In this document: positions 1-6,850 of the stretch, one piece after another | Layout of the letters: every line of letters begins with the position of its first letter | Numbering within the stretch: the stretch's first letter is position 1 | DNA from: Kiritimatiellia bacterium | Lineage (GTDB): Bacteria; Verrucomicrobiota; Kiritimatiellia; RFP12; DVOR01 | Direction: 5' to 3' | NCBI GenBank assembly: GCA_900771325.1 | Contig: CAAGNN010000189.1 | Span: forward strand, 1-10,091 | DNA length: 10,091 nucleotides | The notes under the pieces: generated by a model | What the model saw: only the letters and a program-made list of their open reading frames with translations | What the model was told of the DNA's origin: nothing | The model's database searches: none | Position numbers and translations under genes: made by a program

Positions 1-144
1 CTCTTCCCGGGCTTCTTCTTCCTCCTCCGCTAACCCCCCGACCGCCCCCTGTCCACCTCCTGCCGCGCCTGGCCCCCGACCCGAGACTCGCTGCCCTCGC
101 AGCGGCCAGCCGACAGCGGACAGTTGACAGCTTCTCTCCCCCCC

Positions 145-254
145 GACCCGCCCCGGGTTCGAGGTGGACCCGCCCCGGGTTGACCCTCGACCCGCCCCGG
201 GTTGACCCTCGACCCGCCCCGGGTTCGCCCTCGCCTCGCCCCGGGTTCGAGGTT
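145..254 (+). repeat. 22-bp tandem repeat, five units (locus 1)
   Basis: Five copies of the 15-base core GACCCGCCCCGGGTT start at 145, 167, 189, 211 and 233, an exact 22-base period. The last copy is degenerate (GCCTCGCCCCGGGTT). The 7-base linkers between cores are CGAGGTG, GACCCTC, GACCCTC and CGCCCTC, and the last core is followed by CGAGGTT. CGAGGTG resembles the reverse complement of GACCCTCG, so the linkers appear in two orientations while the cores keep one. The core holds a short imperfect hairpin (ACCCG / CGGGT). The same family recurs at 7901-7980. The role is unknown; a 22-base period is close to two helical turns. Confidence 0.9.
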
Positions 255-280
255 AAGCGGTGCCATTAAGAGTCGTGCAT

Positions 281-300
281 CGGCCTGCTCCGCCAGGCCG
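281..300. other. Small perfect hairpin
   Basis: CGGCCTG (281-287) and CAGGCCG (294-300) pair perfectly over 7 bp around a 6-base loop. No T tract follows, so it is not a convincing terminator. It could be an RNA fold or a protein site; no assignment can be made. Confidence 0.4.
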
Positions 301-329
301 TTCGCTCCGGGCGCTCGGGAAAGAGGCCT

Positions 330-350
330 CGCGCGTGCGCGCGCGTATAC
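330..350. other. Alternating purine/pyrimidine (Z-DNA-type) tract
   Basis: Twenty-one bases strictly alternate pyrimidine and purine, mostly CG steps with two TA steps at the right end. Such tracts can adopt Z-DNA under negative supercoiling. The tract lies about 190 bases upstream of the operon promoter. No function is shown. Confidence 0.35.
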
Positions 351-535
351 CTTACATAAAAGCGCGCCGGAGGCTCCCTGCTCGGCGGCTCAGCCCTCCC
401 CTCACGCGGGGATAGCCCGTACCTCTCAGTCCGTTGGGCCATCTTCCCCGTTCATCGCTCACGATGCATCGTTCCCCGTTCACCCCTCCCCGTTCCCTGT
501 TTACGCGCGGAAGCACCCGCCGTGCACAAATAGGC

Positions 536-564
536 TTGACCCGCAGGCGAAGTTGGGCTATCAT
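536..564 (+). promoter_or_regulatory. Sigma70-type promoter of the GH109/kinase/symporter operon
   Basis: TTGACC (536-541) and TATCAT (559-564) are separated by the optimal 17 bases. A start near 571 would give a leader of about 50 bases before the ATG at 624. The perfect palindrome GTGATCAC at 595-602 lies in that leader and could be an operator half of some kind, but it is short and has no second copy nearby. Confidence 0.65.
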
Positions 565-623
565 ATCAGCAAATCGCCGCAGTGGATGTGGCGTGTGATC
601 ACTTGTAGAGAAGGAGTCGTACG

Positions 624-2087
624 ATGAGTTTGTTTTCCACCCGCCGCAGTTTTCTGAAGGCCTCTGGAATGGTTGGCGCCGCCACCGTGATGGGCGCGAC
701 CGGTTGCCAGGTGCCGATGCGCAAGCACCCGCATGTGGGCGGCTTGGCGTGTGCGCCGCTTGAGACGGTGAAGGTGGGTGTCATCGGGCTGGGGATGCGC
801 GGGCCGGGGGCGGTCTATCGCCTGTCGGCCATTCCCGGCGTGCGCGTGACGGCGCTCGCGGACCTCTTTGAGGCACGTGTGGCCGGGCCGACGCAGTGGC
901 TCACCGAGCGCGGCTTCTCGGCCCCGAAGGGCTACTTCGGCTCCACCGAGGAGTGGAAGAAACTGGTGGAAGACCCCGAGGTGAACCTGGTCTACGTGGC
1001 TAGCCCCTGGCAGATGCACGTGGAGATGGTGATGTACGCGATGGAGTGCGGCAAGCACGTGGCGTGCGAAGTGCCGATGGTCTTCACGGTCGAGGACTGC
1101 TGGAAGATTGTCAACAAGGCCGAAGAGAAGCGCGTGCACTGCATGCTCCTCGAGAACTGCTGCTACGGCGAGAGCGAGATGCTCGCCCTCAACCTGGTGC
1201 GCAATAACATCCTCGGCACTCTCGTGCACGGCGAAGGCGCATATATCCACGATCTGCGCGCTTGGAACTTCCGCGAGAACTCCTACGAGGGCTTCTGGCG
1301 CCTGAAGTGGAATGCGCTGCACGGCGGCAACCCCTACGCCACCCACGGTCTGGGCCCGATCTGCCAGTATATGAACGTTGGCCGCGGTGACCAGATGCGC
1401 GTGCTCACCTCGATGAACTCGGGCGAGTTCGGCTTCTCGGAGTATGTCAAGGCCCACCAGGCCGAGATGGACGCCCTGGCCGAAAAGTCCACCGGCAAGA
1501 AGTATGGGATGACCGATAAGGATGCCATCCGTGGGCCGTGGAAGCAGGGCGATATGTCCACCACTCTCGTCAAGACCGTGCTTGGGCGCACCATTATGAT
1601 CCAGCACGATACCACCAGCCCCCGCCCCTACAGCCGCATCAACCTCATCAGCGGCACCAAGGGCATCCTCAAGGATTATCCGCTGGAGATCGCCCTTGAC
1701 CCCAACTATCAGGCCCCCCACCTCGGCTGGGCCAACCAGGCTCAGATGGCCGAGATTATGGCCACCTATCGTCACCCGCTCTGGAAGGAGTCGGGCGAAA
1801 TCGCCAAGAAGATGGGCGGTCACGGCGGGATGGACTTCCTGATGGACCTGCGTCTCTGCTACTGCCTGCAGAACGGTCTGCCGCTGGACATCAACGTCTA
1901 CGAGTCCTGCCAGTGGTCGGTCATCGCCGAGCTCTCGGAGGAGTCTGCCAAGCGCGACGGGATGCCGGTGGAAGTGCCGGACTTCACCCGCGGCGCGTGG
2001 CAGGACATCGCCCCGCTGGGCATTGAAACCGTCAAGCTCAACCTCGATGTCGACAAGGCCGAGGGCGGCAAGCAACTGAGCGTCTAA
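624..2087 (+). CDS. Tat-exported Gfo/Idh/MocA protein, GH109-like
   Basis: This 487-residue protein matches the GH109 branch of the Gfo/Idh/MocA fold, whose founding member is an NAD-dependent alpha-N-acetylgalactosaminidase. The N-terminus carries a twin-arginine motif (TRRSFLKA, residues 6-13), a hydrophobic stretch and ATGC at 25-28, which could be a lipobox, so it is probably exported in a folded, cofactor-loaded state. The Rossmann motif GLGMRG is at 55-60 with acidic D80 after the second strand. CEVP at 148-151, ENCCYG at 177-182, HGEGAYIHDLR at 203-212, the GH109-type NPYATHGLGP at 236-245 and HDTTSPRPYSR at 328-338 follow. The start has a strong RBS (AGAAGGAG, about 609-615). It is first in an operon with a ROK-type kinase and a symporter, which suits sugar release before uptake. 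Family members also include oxidoreductases of other substrates, so GalNAc specificity is inference. Confidence 0.85.
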   Translation: MSLFSTRRSFLKASGMVGAATVMGATGCQVPMRKHPHVGGLACAPLETVKVGVIGLGMRGPGAVYRLSAIPGVRVTALADLFEARVAGPTQWLTERGFSAPKGYFGSTEEWKKLVEDPEVNLVYVASPWQMHVEMVMYAMECGKHVACEVPMVFTVEDCWKIVNKAEEKRVHCMLLENCCYGESEMLALNLVRNNILGTLVHGEGAYIHDLRAWNFRENSYEGFWRLKWNALHGGNPYATHGLGPICQYMNVGRGDQMRVLTSMNSGEFGFSEYVKAHQAEMDALAEKSTGKKYGMTDKDAIRGPWKQGDMSTTLVKTVLGRTIMIQHDTTSPRPYSRINLISGTKGILKDYPLEIALDPNYQAPHLGWANQAQMAEIMATYRHPLWKESGEIAKKMGGHGGMDFLMDLRLCYCLQNGLPLDINVYESCQWSVIAELSEESAKRDGMPVEVPDFTRGAWQDIAPLGIETVKLNLDVDKAEGGKQLSV

Positions 2088-2095
2088 CCCATTTT

Positions 2096-2123
2096 GGGCG
2101 GCAGGTCTAGGCCCCTGCCGCCC
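2096..2123 (+). other. Intercistronic stem-loop
   Basis: GGGCGGCAG (2096-2104) pairs perfectly with CTGCCGCCC (2115-2123) around a 10-base loop. The sequence after it is only moderately T-rich and the next RBS (AAGGAG, 2145-2150) follows closely. It looks more like a processing or mRNA-protecting hairpin, or a leaky attenuator, than a full terminator. Confidence 0.6.
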
Positions 2124-2157
2124 GCCTCGTATTTCATCATAGATAAGGAGTAACTCA

Positions 2158-3552
2158 ATGGCTCAATCCTGCACTTGCGACACGCTCAAGTTCGTGCCGC
2201 CCTTCGATCCCGGCTTCAAGCCCGCCTTCCTCAAGCTCCGCAAAATCCGCGAAGCGGCCAAGGCCGACCCCGAAGCTGGCACCGTCGTCATCGCCATCGA
2301 GCGCGATAATGGCGCTATCAATCGCTACGACCTGCCTTACCCCAAGAAGGCCATCGAGTGCCCTGGCTTTGCCTCTTTCGTCGAGCGCATCGTCAAGTTT
2401 ATGCTCTGGTCCGCCGGCGGCTACAAGGTGATGATCGACGCGCCCGCGCCTATCGTCGAGAAGATTAAGGCTGACTACACCGAGACCGGTGCCCGCGCCT
2501 TCGACTACGGCTTCTTCAAGACCGTCTACGCCCGCCCCATTGAAGTGGTGGCGATGCCCGCGGCCGAAATCCCTCAGGGCCACGACCTCTCCATCTCCCT
2601 GGGCGGCAATATGAACGGCAACCGCATCGGCTTCGACCTCGGTGGCTCGGACTTCAAGCTCACCGCGATGGTCAACGGCGAGAGCGTCTGGCAGAAGGAA
2701 GTCCCCTGGGACCCCTATAACGCCACCGACGCGGCCTATCACTACGACCATATCAAGGCCGGTTTCGAAGAGACCATCGCTCACCTCCCCGGCGGCAAGG
2801 TCGATGCCATCGGCGGCTCCTCCGCCGGTGTCATCGTCGATAACGAGCTCCGCCACGCCGGCCTCATCAAGGGCATCAAGGATCCTGACCAGTATCGTCA
2901 GGCCCAGCTCCTCTTCAAGCGCCTCAAGGCCGACTACGGTGTGCCGATGGAAGTGGCCAACGATGGCGACGTCTCGGCCCTCGTCGGTCGTCTCGCGCTC
3001 GGCAAGAAGGGCATCATCGGCCTGGCGATGGGCACCTCCGAGGCTGTCGGCTACATCGACAACTCCGAGAAGGGCGTCCTCACTGGCCGCATCTCCGAGC
3101 TCGCCTTCGCCCCGGTGGACCTGAACAAGGATGCCGCCGTGGACCCGTGGTCGGGCGATGCCGGCGTCGGCGCGCTCTACTTCTCGCAGCAGGCGGTCAA
3201 CAAGCTCGGCCTCGCCGCCGGCTTCCCCTTCAAGGAGACCACCCTCCCCCTGCGCCTGAAGGAAGTCCAGAAGGCTATGGAGGCCGACGACCCCACCGCC
3301 GTCAAGATCTACGAAGCCATCGGCATCTACCTGGGCTACACGCTGCCTTGGTACGCCGAGTTCTACGACTACACCTCCCTCATGCTCCTCGGGCGCGTCT
3401 CCTCGGGTAAGGGCGGCGACCTCATCCTCGCCACCGCCAAGAAGGTCCTCACCGAAGAGTTCCCCGAATACAACATCGACATCTTTATGCCCGATGAGCA
3501 GGTCCGCCGCCTCGGCCAGTCCGCCGCTGCCGCCTCGCTCCCCGAGTGCTAA
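2158..3552 (+). CDS. ROK/ASKHA-type sugar kinase with long N-terminal extension
   Basis: A 464-residue predicted cytoplasmic sugar kinase of the actin/hexokinase (ASKHA) fold, closest in motif layout to the ROK family. The phosphate-1 motif IGFDLGGSDFKL is at 157-168, GGSSAGVIV at 219-227, the NDGD motif with the likely catalytic Asp at 268-271, the second phosphate loop GLAMGTSEAVGYI at 288-300 and an adenosine-type motif LLGRVSSGKGGD at 410-421. ROK proteins are usually about 300 residues. Here roughly 150 residues precede the kinase core and have no motif I recognise. The ROK zinc motif (CxCGxxGC) is absent. The RBS AAGGAG lies 7 bases before the ATG. Its place between a GH109-like protein and a symporter suggests phosphorylation of the imported sugar; GalNAc, GlcNAc or another hexose are all possible. 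Codons are strongly C/G-ending, consistent with high expression. Confidence 0.75.
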   Translation: MAQSCTCDTLKFVPPFDPGFKPAFLKLRKIREAAKADPEAGTVVIAIERDNGAINRYDLPYPKKAIECPGFASFVERIVKFMLWSAGGYKVMIDAPAPIVEKIKADYTETGARAFDYGFFKTVYARPIEVVAMPAAEIPQGHDLSISLGGNMNGNRIGFDLGGSDFKLTAMVNGESVWQKEVPWDPYNATDAAYHYDHIKAGFEETIAHLPGGKVDAIGGSSAGVIVDNELRHAGLIKGIKDPDQYRQAQLLFKRLKADYGVPMEVANDGDVSALVGRLALGKKGIIGLAMGTSEAVGYIDNSEKGVLTGRISELAFAPVDLNKDAAVDPWSGDAGVGALYFSQQAVNKLGLAAGFPFKETTLPLRLKEVQKAMEADDPTAVKIYEAIGIYLGYTLPWYAEFYDYTSLMLLGRVSSGKGGDLILATAKKVLTEEFPEYNIDIFMPDEQVRRLGQSAAAASLPEC

Positions 3553-3567
3553 AGAGCTGAACCTCAT

Positions 3568-3593
3568 CCCGGGCGTGCCGCGTGCCGCCCGGG
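3568..3593 (+). other. Intercistronic stem-loop, possible attenuator
   Basis: CCCGGGCG (3568-3575) pairs perfectly with CGCCCGGG (3586-3593) around a 10-base loop and is followed by TTTGTTCTA. The weak T tract could give partial termination between the kinase and the symporter. The symporter RBS (AAAGGG, about 3621-3626) follows, and no clear new promoter is seen in the gap. Confidence 0.6.
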
Positions 3594-3634
3594 TTTGTTC
3601 TATCCCCTGCTAATAACCTTAAAGGGCTTTACTT

Positions 3635-5923
3635 ATGTTTACCAACTTCCTCGCCTCTCAGGCGCTGGCGAACGTGACGACGCTCGACTACGTCATCATC
3701 GTTGGCTTCCTCGTGGCCGTGATTGCCATCGGCTCGCTCCCGGGCATCATCGCCAAGATTAAGAACAAGGGCCAGGGTGCCGCGGACTTCTTCCTCGGCG
3801 GCCGCTCGATGCCGTGGTGGCTGCTGGGCGTCTCGATGGTGGCCTGCACCTTCTCGTGCGACACCCCGAACCTCGTCACCGGCATGGTCCGCAACAACGG
3901 CGTCTCCAACAACTGGGGCTGGTGGGTCTTTCTGCTCACCGGTATGCTCACGGTCTTCGTCTATGCCAAGCTCTGGCGCCGCTCCGAGTTGGCGACCGAC
4001 CTCGGCTTCTACGAGATCCGCTACACCGGCAAGCCCGCTGCCATTCTCCGCGGCTTCCGCTCCCTCTACCTGGGCATCTTCTTCAACATCCTGATTATGG
4101 CCACCGTTTCGCTGGCCGCTATCAAGATCGGCGGAACGATGTTCAACCTCTCGCCCGTCTGGTCGCTCGTGGTCGCCTCTGTCGGCGTGGCCATCTACGC
4201 CACCCTCGGCGGTCTCACCGGCTCGATCTGGGCTGACTTCTTCCAGTACACCATCGCGATGGTGGGCGCCTTCTTCGCCGCCTTCTACGCGGTGATGAGC
4301 GATGATGTCGGCAACATCTCCAGCCTCCAGCAGCTCCTCACCGACTCCTTCGTCTCGGCCAAGCTCGCCTTCTTCCCCGAAGTCAACGGCGCTGCGGCCG
4401 GCGCTCCGGCGGACTACTCGGGCTTCATTATGCTCATCGTCCTGCCCGTGGCGGTCCAGTGGTGGGCCTGCTGGTACCCGGGTGCCGAGCCCGGCGGCGG
4501 CGGCTACATCGCTCAGCGTATGCTCTCGGCCAAGGACGAGAAGAACGCCATCGGCGCTACCCTGCTCTTCAACTTCCTCCACTACGCCGTCCGCCCCTGG
4601 CCGTGGATCGTCGTGGCCCTCGTCTCCTTGACGCAGTTCCCGATGGATGCCCAGAAGCGCGCGGCCGACGAGTTCGCCGCGGCCAACACCCCCGTCGTCC
4701 TGGCCACCAAGGCCGCGGCCACTGACCTGGTCATCACGGCCGACGAAGCCAAGGCTCTCGAAGCGCAGTTCGGCAAGACGGCCGCCGACAAGGCCATCGC
4801 CCAGTGCCGCGCCACCCTCTATCCCGCCAAGGCCGAGGCCGAAGCCTTCCTCAAGACCCTCCCGCAGGCTCAGAAGGATGCCTTCGAGAAGACCCTCTCC
4901 ACCGACAAGGCGATGATCCAGAAGGTCAACAGCGTCCTGGCGATGCGCGAGATGGACTCCCCCGAGACCGCCGCCCTCGTCACCTACGAGCGCGCCCGCC
5001 TCTCTGCCGGCGAACTCGTGGGTATGCGTTCGCAGATCACCGACCTCGACCGCCGCTACCTCCAGCAGGATGCCGCCTATCCCGCGATGATTGCCAAGAT
5101 GCCCAAGGGCTGGCTCGGCCTCATCGTCGCCTCCCTCATCGCGGCCTATATGTCCACCATCGCCACCCACCTCAACTGGGGCTCGTCCTACTTCGTGCAG
5201 GACTTCTGGATGCGCTTTGTGAATAAGGAGACCAAGCCTGAGACCGCCGTCCTCATCGGCCGCATCTGCATGCTCACGCTCCTAGTCCTCTCGGCGCTCG
5301 TGGCGCTGTGCATGGAGTCGGCCACCGAGTCCTTCAACCTGCTCCTGCAGGTGGGCGCGGGCACGGGCTTGCTCTACATCCTGCGCTGGTTCTGGTGGCG
5401 CATCAACGCCTGGTCGGAAATCTCCGCGATGGTCATCTGCTGCCTCTGCGTGGTGGTCTTCAAGGCCTTCGGCGGCGAAGGCACCGCCATCTACGCCTTC
5501 TTCAACAGCGATGGGATGAAGGCCATTATGAACTACAGCACCTGGCAGCTCATCGTCGGCATCATCGTCACCTCCATCGGCTGGATTGCCGTCACCTTCC
5601 TCACCAAGCCCGAGCCCGACGAAGTCCTCATCGCCTTCTGCAAGAAGATTCGCGCCGGTGGTCCCGGCTGGAAGCGCTTCGAGGGCAAGCTCGGCGACAT
5701 CTCCGCCACCGCGTGGGATATGCCGCTGTGCATCCTCTGCATGGTCCTCGGCTGCTTGGCGGTCTGGACGGCCCTCTTCGGTGTCGGTGCCCTGGTCTAC
5801 GCCAAGGCCGCTCCGATGTTCGGCACCCTCTCCAACACCACCTCCGGCATCGCCCTCCTGGTGATCTCGGTCATCTCCACCACCGTGCTGATGAAGCTGG
5901 TCAACAAGGTCAAGCTGAGCTAA
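3635..5923 (+). CDS. Sodium:solute symporter (SSS family) with soluble insertion
   Basis: A 762-residue inner-membrane symporter of the SSS/SGLT (LeuT-fold) type. Family marks include DFFLGGRSMPWW at 51-62, the signature-like GGLTGSIWADFFQY at 192-205, and AAYMSTIATHLNWGSSYFVQDF at 503-524, whose Ser507-Thr508 fit the Na2 sodium site. Hydrophobic segments lie near 18-36, 60-83, 95-112, 145-170, 176-192, 203-221, 262-282, 306-333, 492-512, 540-560, 567-586, 594-612, 636-656, 695-722 and 735-753. Residues 337-478 form a hydrophilic Ala/Lys/Glu-rich, probably helical block where relatives normally have a short loop before the AYPAMI...GL element at 481. The total is therefore longer than the usual 500-600. 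It is last in the operon after a GH109-like protein and a kinase, so a sugar or amino sugar is the likely substrate. Confidence 0.88.
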   Translation: MFTNFLASQALANVTTLDYVIIVGFLVAVIAIGSLPGIIAKIKNKGQGAADFFLGGRSMPWWLLGVSMVACTFSCDTPNLVTGMVRNNGVSNNWGWWVFLLTGMLTVFVYAKLWRRSELATDLGFYEIRYTGKPAAILRGFRSLYLGIFFNILIMATVSLAAIKIGGTMFNLSPVWSLVVASVGVAIYATLGGLTGSIWADFFQYTIAMVGAFFAAFYAVMSDDVGNISSLQQLLTDSFVSAKLAFFPEVNGAAAGAPADYSGFIMLIVLPVAVQWWACWYPGAEPGGGGYIAQRMLSAKDEKNAIGATLLFNFLHYAVRPWPWIVVALVSLTQFPMDAQKRAADEFAAANTPVVLATKAAATDLVITADEAKALEAQFGKTAADKAIAQCRATLYPAKAEAEAFLKTLPQAQKDAFEKTLSTDKAMIQKVNSVLAMREMDSPETAALVTYERARLSAGELVGMRSQITDLDRRYLQQDAAYPAMIAKMPKGWLGLIVASLIAAYMSTIATHLNWGSSYFVQDFWMRFVNKETKPETAVLIGRICMLTLLVLSALVALCMESATESFNLLLQVGAGTGLLYILRWFWWRINAWSEISAMVICCLCVVVFKAFGGEGTAIYAFFNSDGMKAIMNYSTWQLIVGIIVTSIGWIAVTFLTKPEPDEVLIAFCKKIRAGGPGWKRFEGKLGDISATAWDMPLCILCMVLGCLAVWTALFGVGALVYAKAAPMFGTLSNTTSGIALLVISVISTTVLMKLVNKVKLS

Positions 5924-5946
5924 TCGGCTCACGCCCCTTACCCAAC

Positions 5947-5990
5947 AGAACGGCGAGGCGCTCCAACCGCCTCGCCGTTCTCTTTTTATC
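5947..5990 (+). terminator. Strong intrinsic terminator of the operon
   Basis: The arms 5948-5960 and 5968-5980 (GAACGGCGAGGCG and its exact complement) form a 13-bp perfect stem, extended by an A-T pair at 5947/5981, with the 7-base loop CTCCAAC. The T tract TCTTTTTATC follows. It lies 24 bases after the symporter stop codon and closes the three-gene unit. Confidence 0.95.
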
Positions 5991-6050
5991 CCCTAAACGC
6001 TTCCCCCGGGGTGGGGCCGCGCGGATGCTCGCGCAACCGCAACTTTCCGC

Positions 6051-6077
6051 TTGACTTGATGGGGGGGGTGGTAATAT
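6051..6077 (+). promoter_or_regulatory. Probable promoter with a G8 spacer tract
   Basis: TTGACT (6051-6056) and TAATAT (6072-6077) are good -35 and -10 matches, but only 15 bases apart. The spacer contains eight consecutive G (6061-6068). The next gene starts at 6150, which gives a leader of about 65 bases. If the tract changes length by slippage, two extra G would give the optimal 17-base spacing. The promoter call rests on the hexamers; the switching idea is inference. Confidence 0.6.
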
Positions 6078-6149
6078 AGGCGGCGCTTCAAGGCTAGGTA
6101 GTCCTTGGCAGCAATTCGGTTTACAACATCGGTACAGAAAGGAAGTCTT

Positions 6150-6773
6150 ATGAAGAAGAGGAGCTTAATGCTCGCGGCGGGCCTCTTGATGGGCTCAATG
6201 GCACAGGCGGTGACGCTGTTATGGTCGGGTGCGCCCGTGGATAACGCCACGACGAACCTGAGCACCTATATGGACGGAGGCCGCACAACGGCTTCGATGG
6301 TCTTGGTGGTTGACTGGGGCTCCACGACGGGAAGTTATTCTGCCATCTGCAAGTTGTGGGGCGGAATGATTGGTACGAACTCGTGGCTGCAGACCGGTTC
6401 AAACGGTACGCCGCAGTTCTGGTTGGAAGGTAAGGGCGGTTCCGACGCTTCTTCTGTTCAAGCAACGGTTGGGCCCGAGGCGAATGGGCGCTATGTCTTC
6501 ACCATTGAGCGTAACAGCGGCACCGTGAGCATCAAGGTCAACGGCACAACGCTCTATATATGGGAGAGCACTTACACGGGCCTTCAGATTCAGCCGTGGA
6601 TGAATGGCAAGCCTTGGACGATTGGCACGATGGCCGTCTATGACGAGATCCTGACGCAGGATCAGATTGACCTCATCAAGGCAACGGGCGATGCGACGTG
6701 CGTTCCCGAGCCGACGGTGCTGGCGTTGCTGGCGCTGGGCGTTGCGGGGGTGGCCCTGCGTCGGCGGGCATAA
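6150..6773 (+). CDS. PEP-CTERM surface protein with LamG-like domain
   Basis: A 207-residue exported protein. The start at 6150 is chosen over an in-frame ATG at 6105 because AAAGGAAG (6138-6145) precedes it and because it opens a clean signal peptide, MKKRSLMLAAGLLMGSMAQA. The C-terminus is a textbook PEP-CTERM sorting signal: VPEP at 185-188, a hydrophobic helix and a final RRRA (204-207), so an exosortase should process it and place it on the surface or in exopolysaccharide. The middle is beta-rich and LamG/concanavalin-like: VLVVDWG near 51-57, YVFTIERNSGTVSIKVNG at 115-132, and MAVYDEILTQDQIDLI at 161-176, which resembles the closing strand and helix of LamG domains. No catalytic residues are seen. 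Codon use is less biased than in the operon. It stands alone between two terminators. Confidence 0.82.
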   Translation: MKKRSLMLAAGLLMGSMAQAVTLLWSGAPVDNATTNLSTYMDGGRTTASMVLVVDWGSTTGSYSAICKLWGGMIGTNSWLQTGSNGTPQFWLEGKGGSDASSVQATVGPEANGRYVFTIERNSGTVSIKVNGTTLYIWESTYTGLQIQPWMNGKPWTIGTMAVYDEILTQDQIDLIKATGDATCVPEPTVLALLALGVAGVALRRRA

Positions 6774-6798
6774 GGATTTAGCGTTAATCCAATATATA

Positions 6799-6831
6799 GG
6801 CGGGCCAGGGCAACCTGGTCCGCTTTCTTAT
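6799..6831. terminator. Terminator between convergent genes
   Basis: GCGGGCCAGG (6800-6809) pairs with CCTGGTCCGC (6814-6823) over 10 bp with one G-T wobble, around a GCAA tetraloop. On the + strand TTTCTTAT follows; on the - strand the A/T-rich TATATATT follows. It sits between the stop at 6773 and the stop of the - strand gene at 6851, so it probably serves both. Confidence 0.75.
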
Positions 6832-6850
6832 GCTAAGCAGCCGCGCGCGT

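Larger units (their letters stand above)
1..623. other. Left intergenic region, no convincing gene
   Basis: No reading frame here has an RBS, a credible start and recognisable protein content. Open frames on both strands translate to Pro/Arg/Gly-rich sequence generated by the C-rich repeat. The first 33 bases on the + strand read LFPGFFFLLR followed by TAA, which could be the tail of a gene entering from the left, but ten residues cannot support that. The region holds the 22-bp tandem repeat, a short hairpin at 281-300, an alternating purine/pyrimidine tract at 330-350, short direct repeats of TTCCCCGTTCA at 444-454 and 472-482, and the operon promoter at 536-564. Confidence 0.6.

Noticed and set aside
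145..254. CRISPR array
   Set aside because: The linkers are 7 bases and themselves repeated. CRISPR spacers are about 30 bases and unique, and no cas gene is present.
30..266. Small - strand open frame reading through the repeat array
   Set aside because: Its Pro/Gly/Arg sequence is just the 22-base repeat translated in shifting frames. A 22-base period is not a multiple of three, so no peptide repeat is kept.
202..627. Open frame of 141 codons on the + strand upstream of the operon
   Set aside because: It starts inside the tandem repeat, spans the promoter and leader, has no RBS and no recognisable protein features.
561..2075. Long open frame on the - strand opposite the GH109-like gene, with similar ones at 2155-3567 and 3629-5170
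   Set aside because: These are antisense shadows typical of GC-rich, C-ending codon use. They have no RBS, no domain content and His/Gly/Glu-rich composition, and the + strand genes are clear.
6105..6149. Upstream start for the PEP-CTERM gene
   Set aside because: The extra 15 residues would bury the signal peptide, and the ATG at 6150 has its own RBS.
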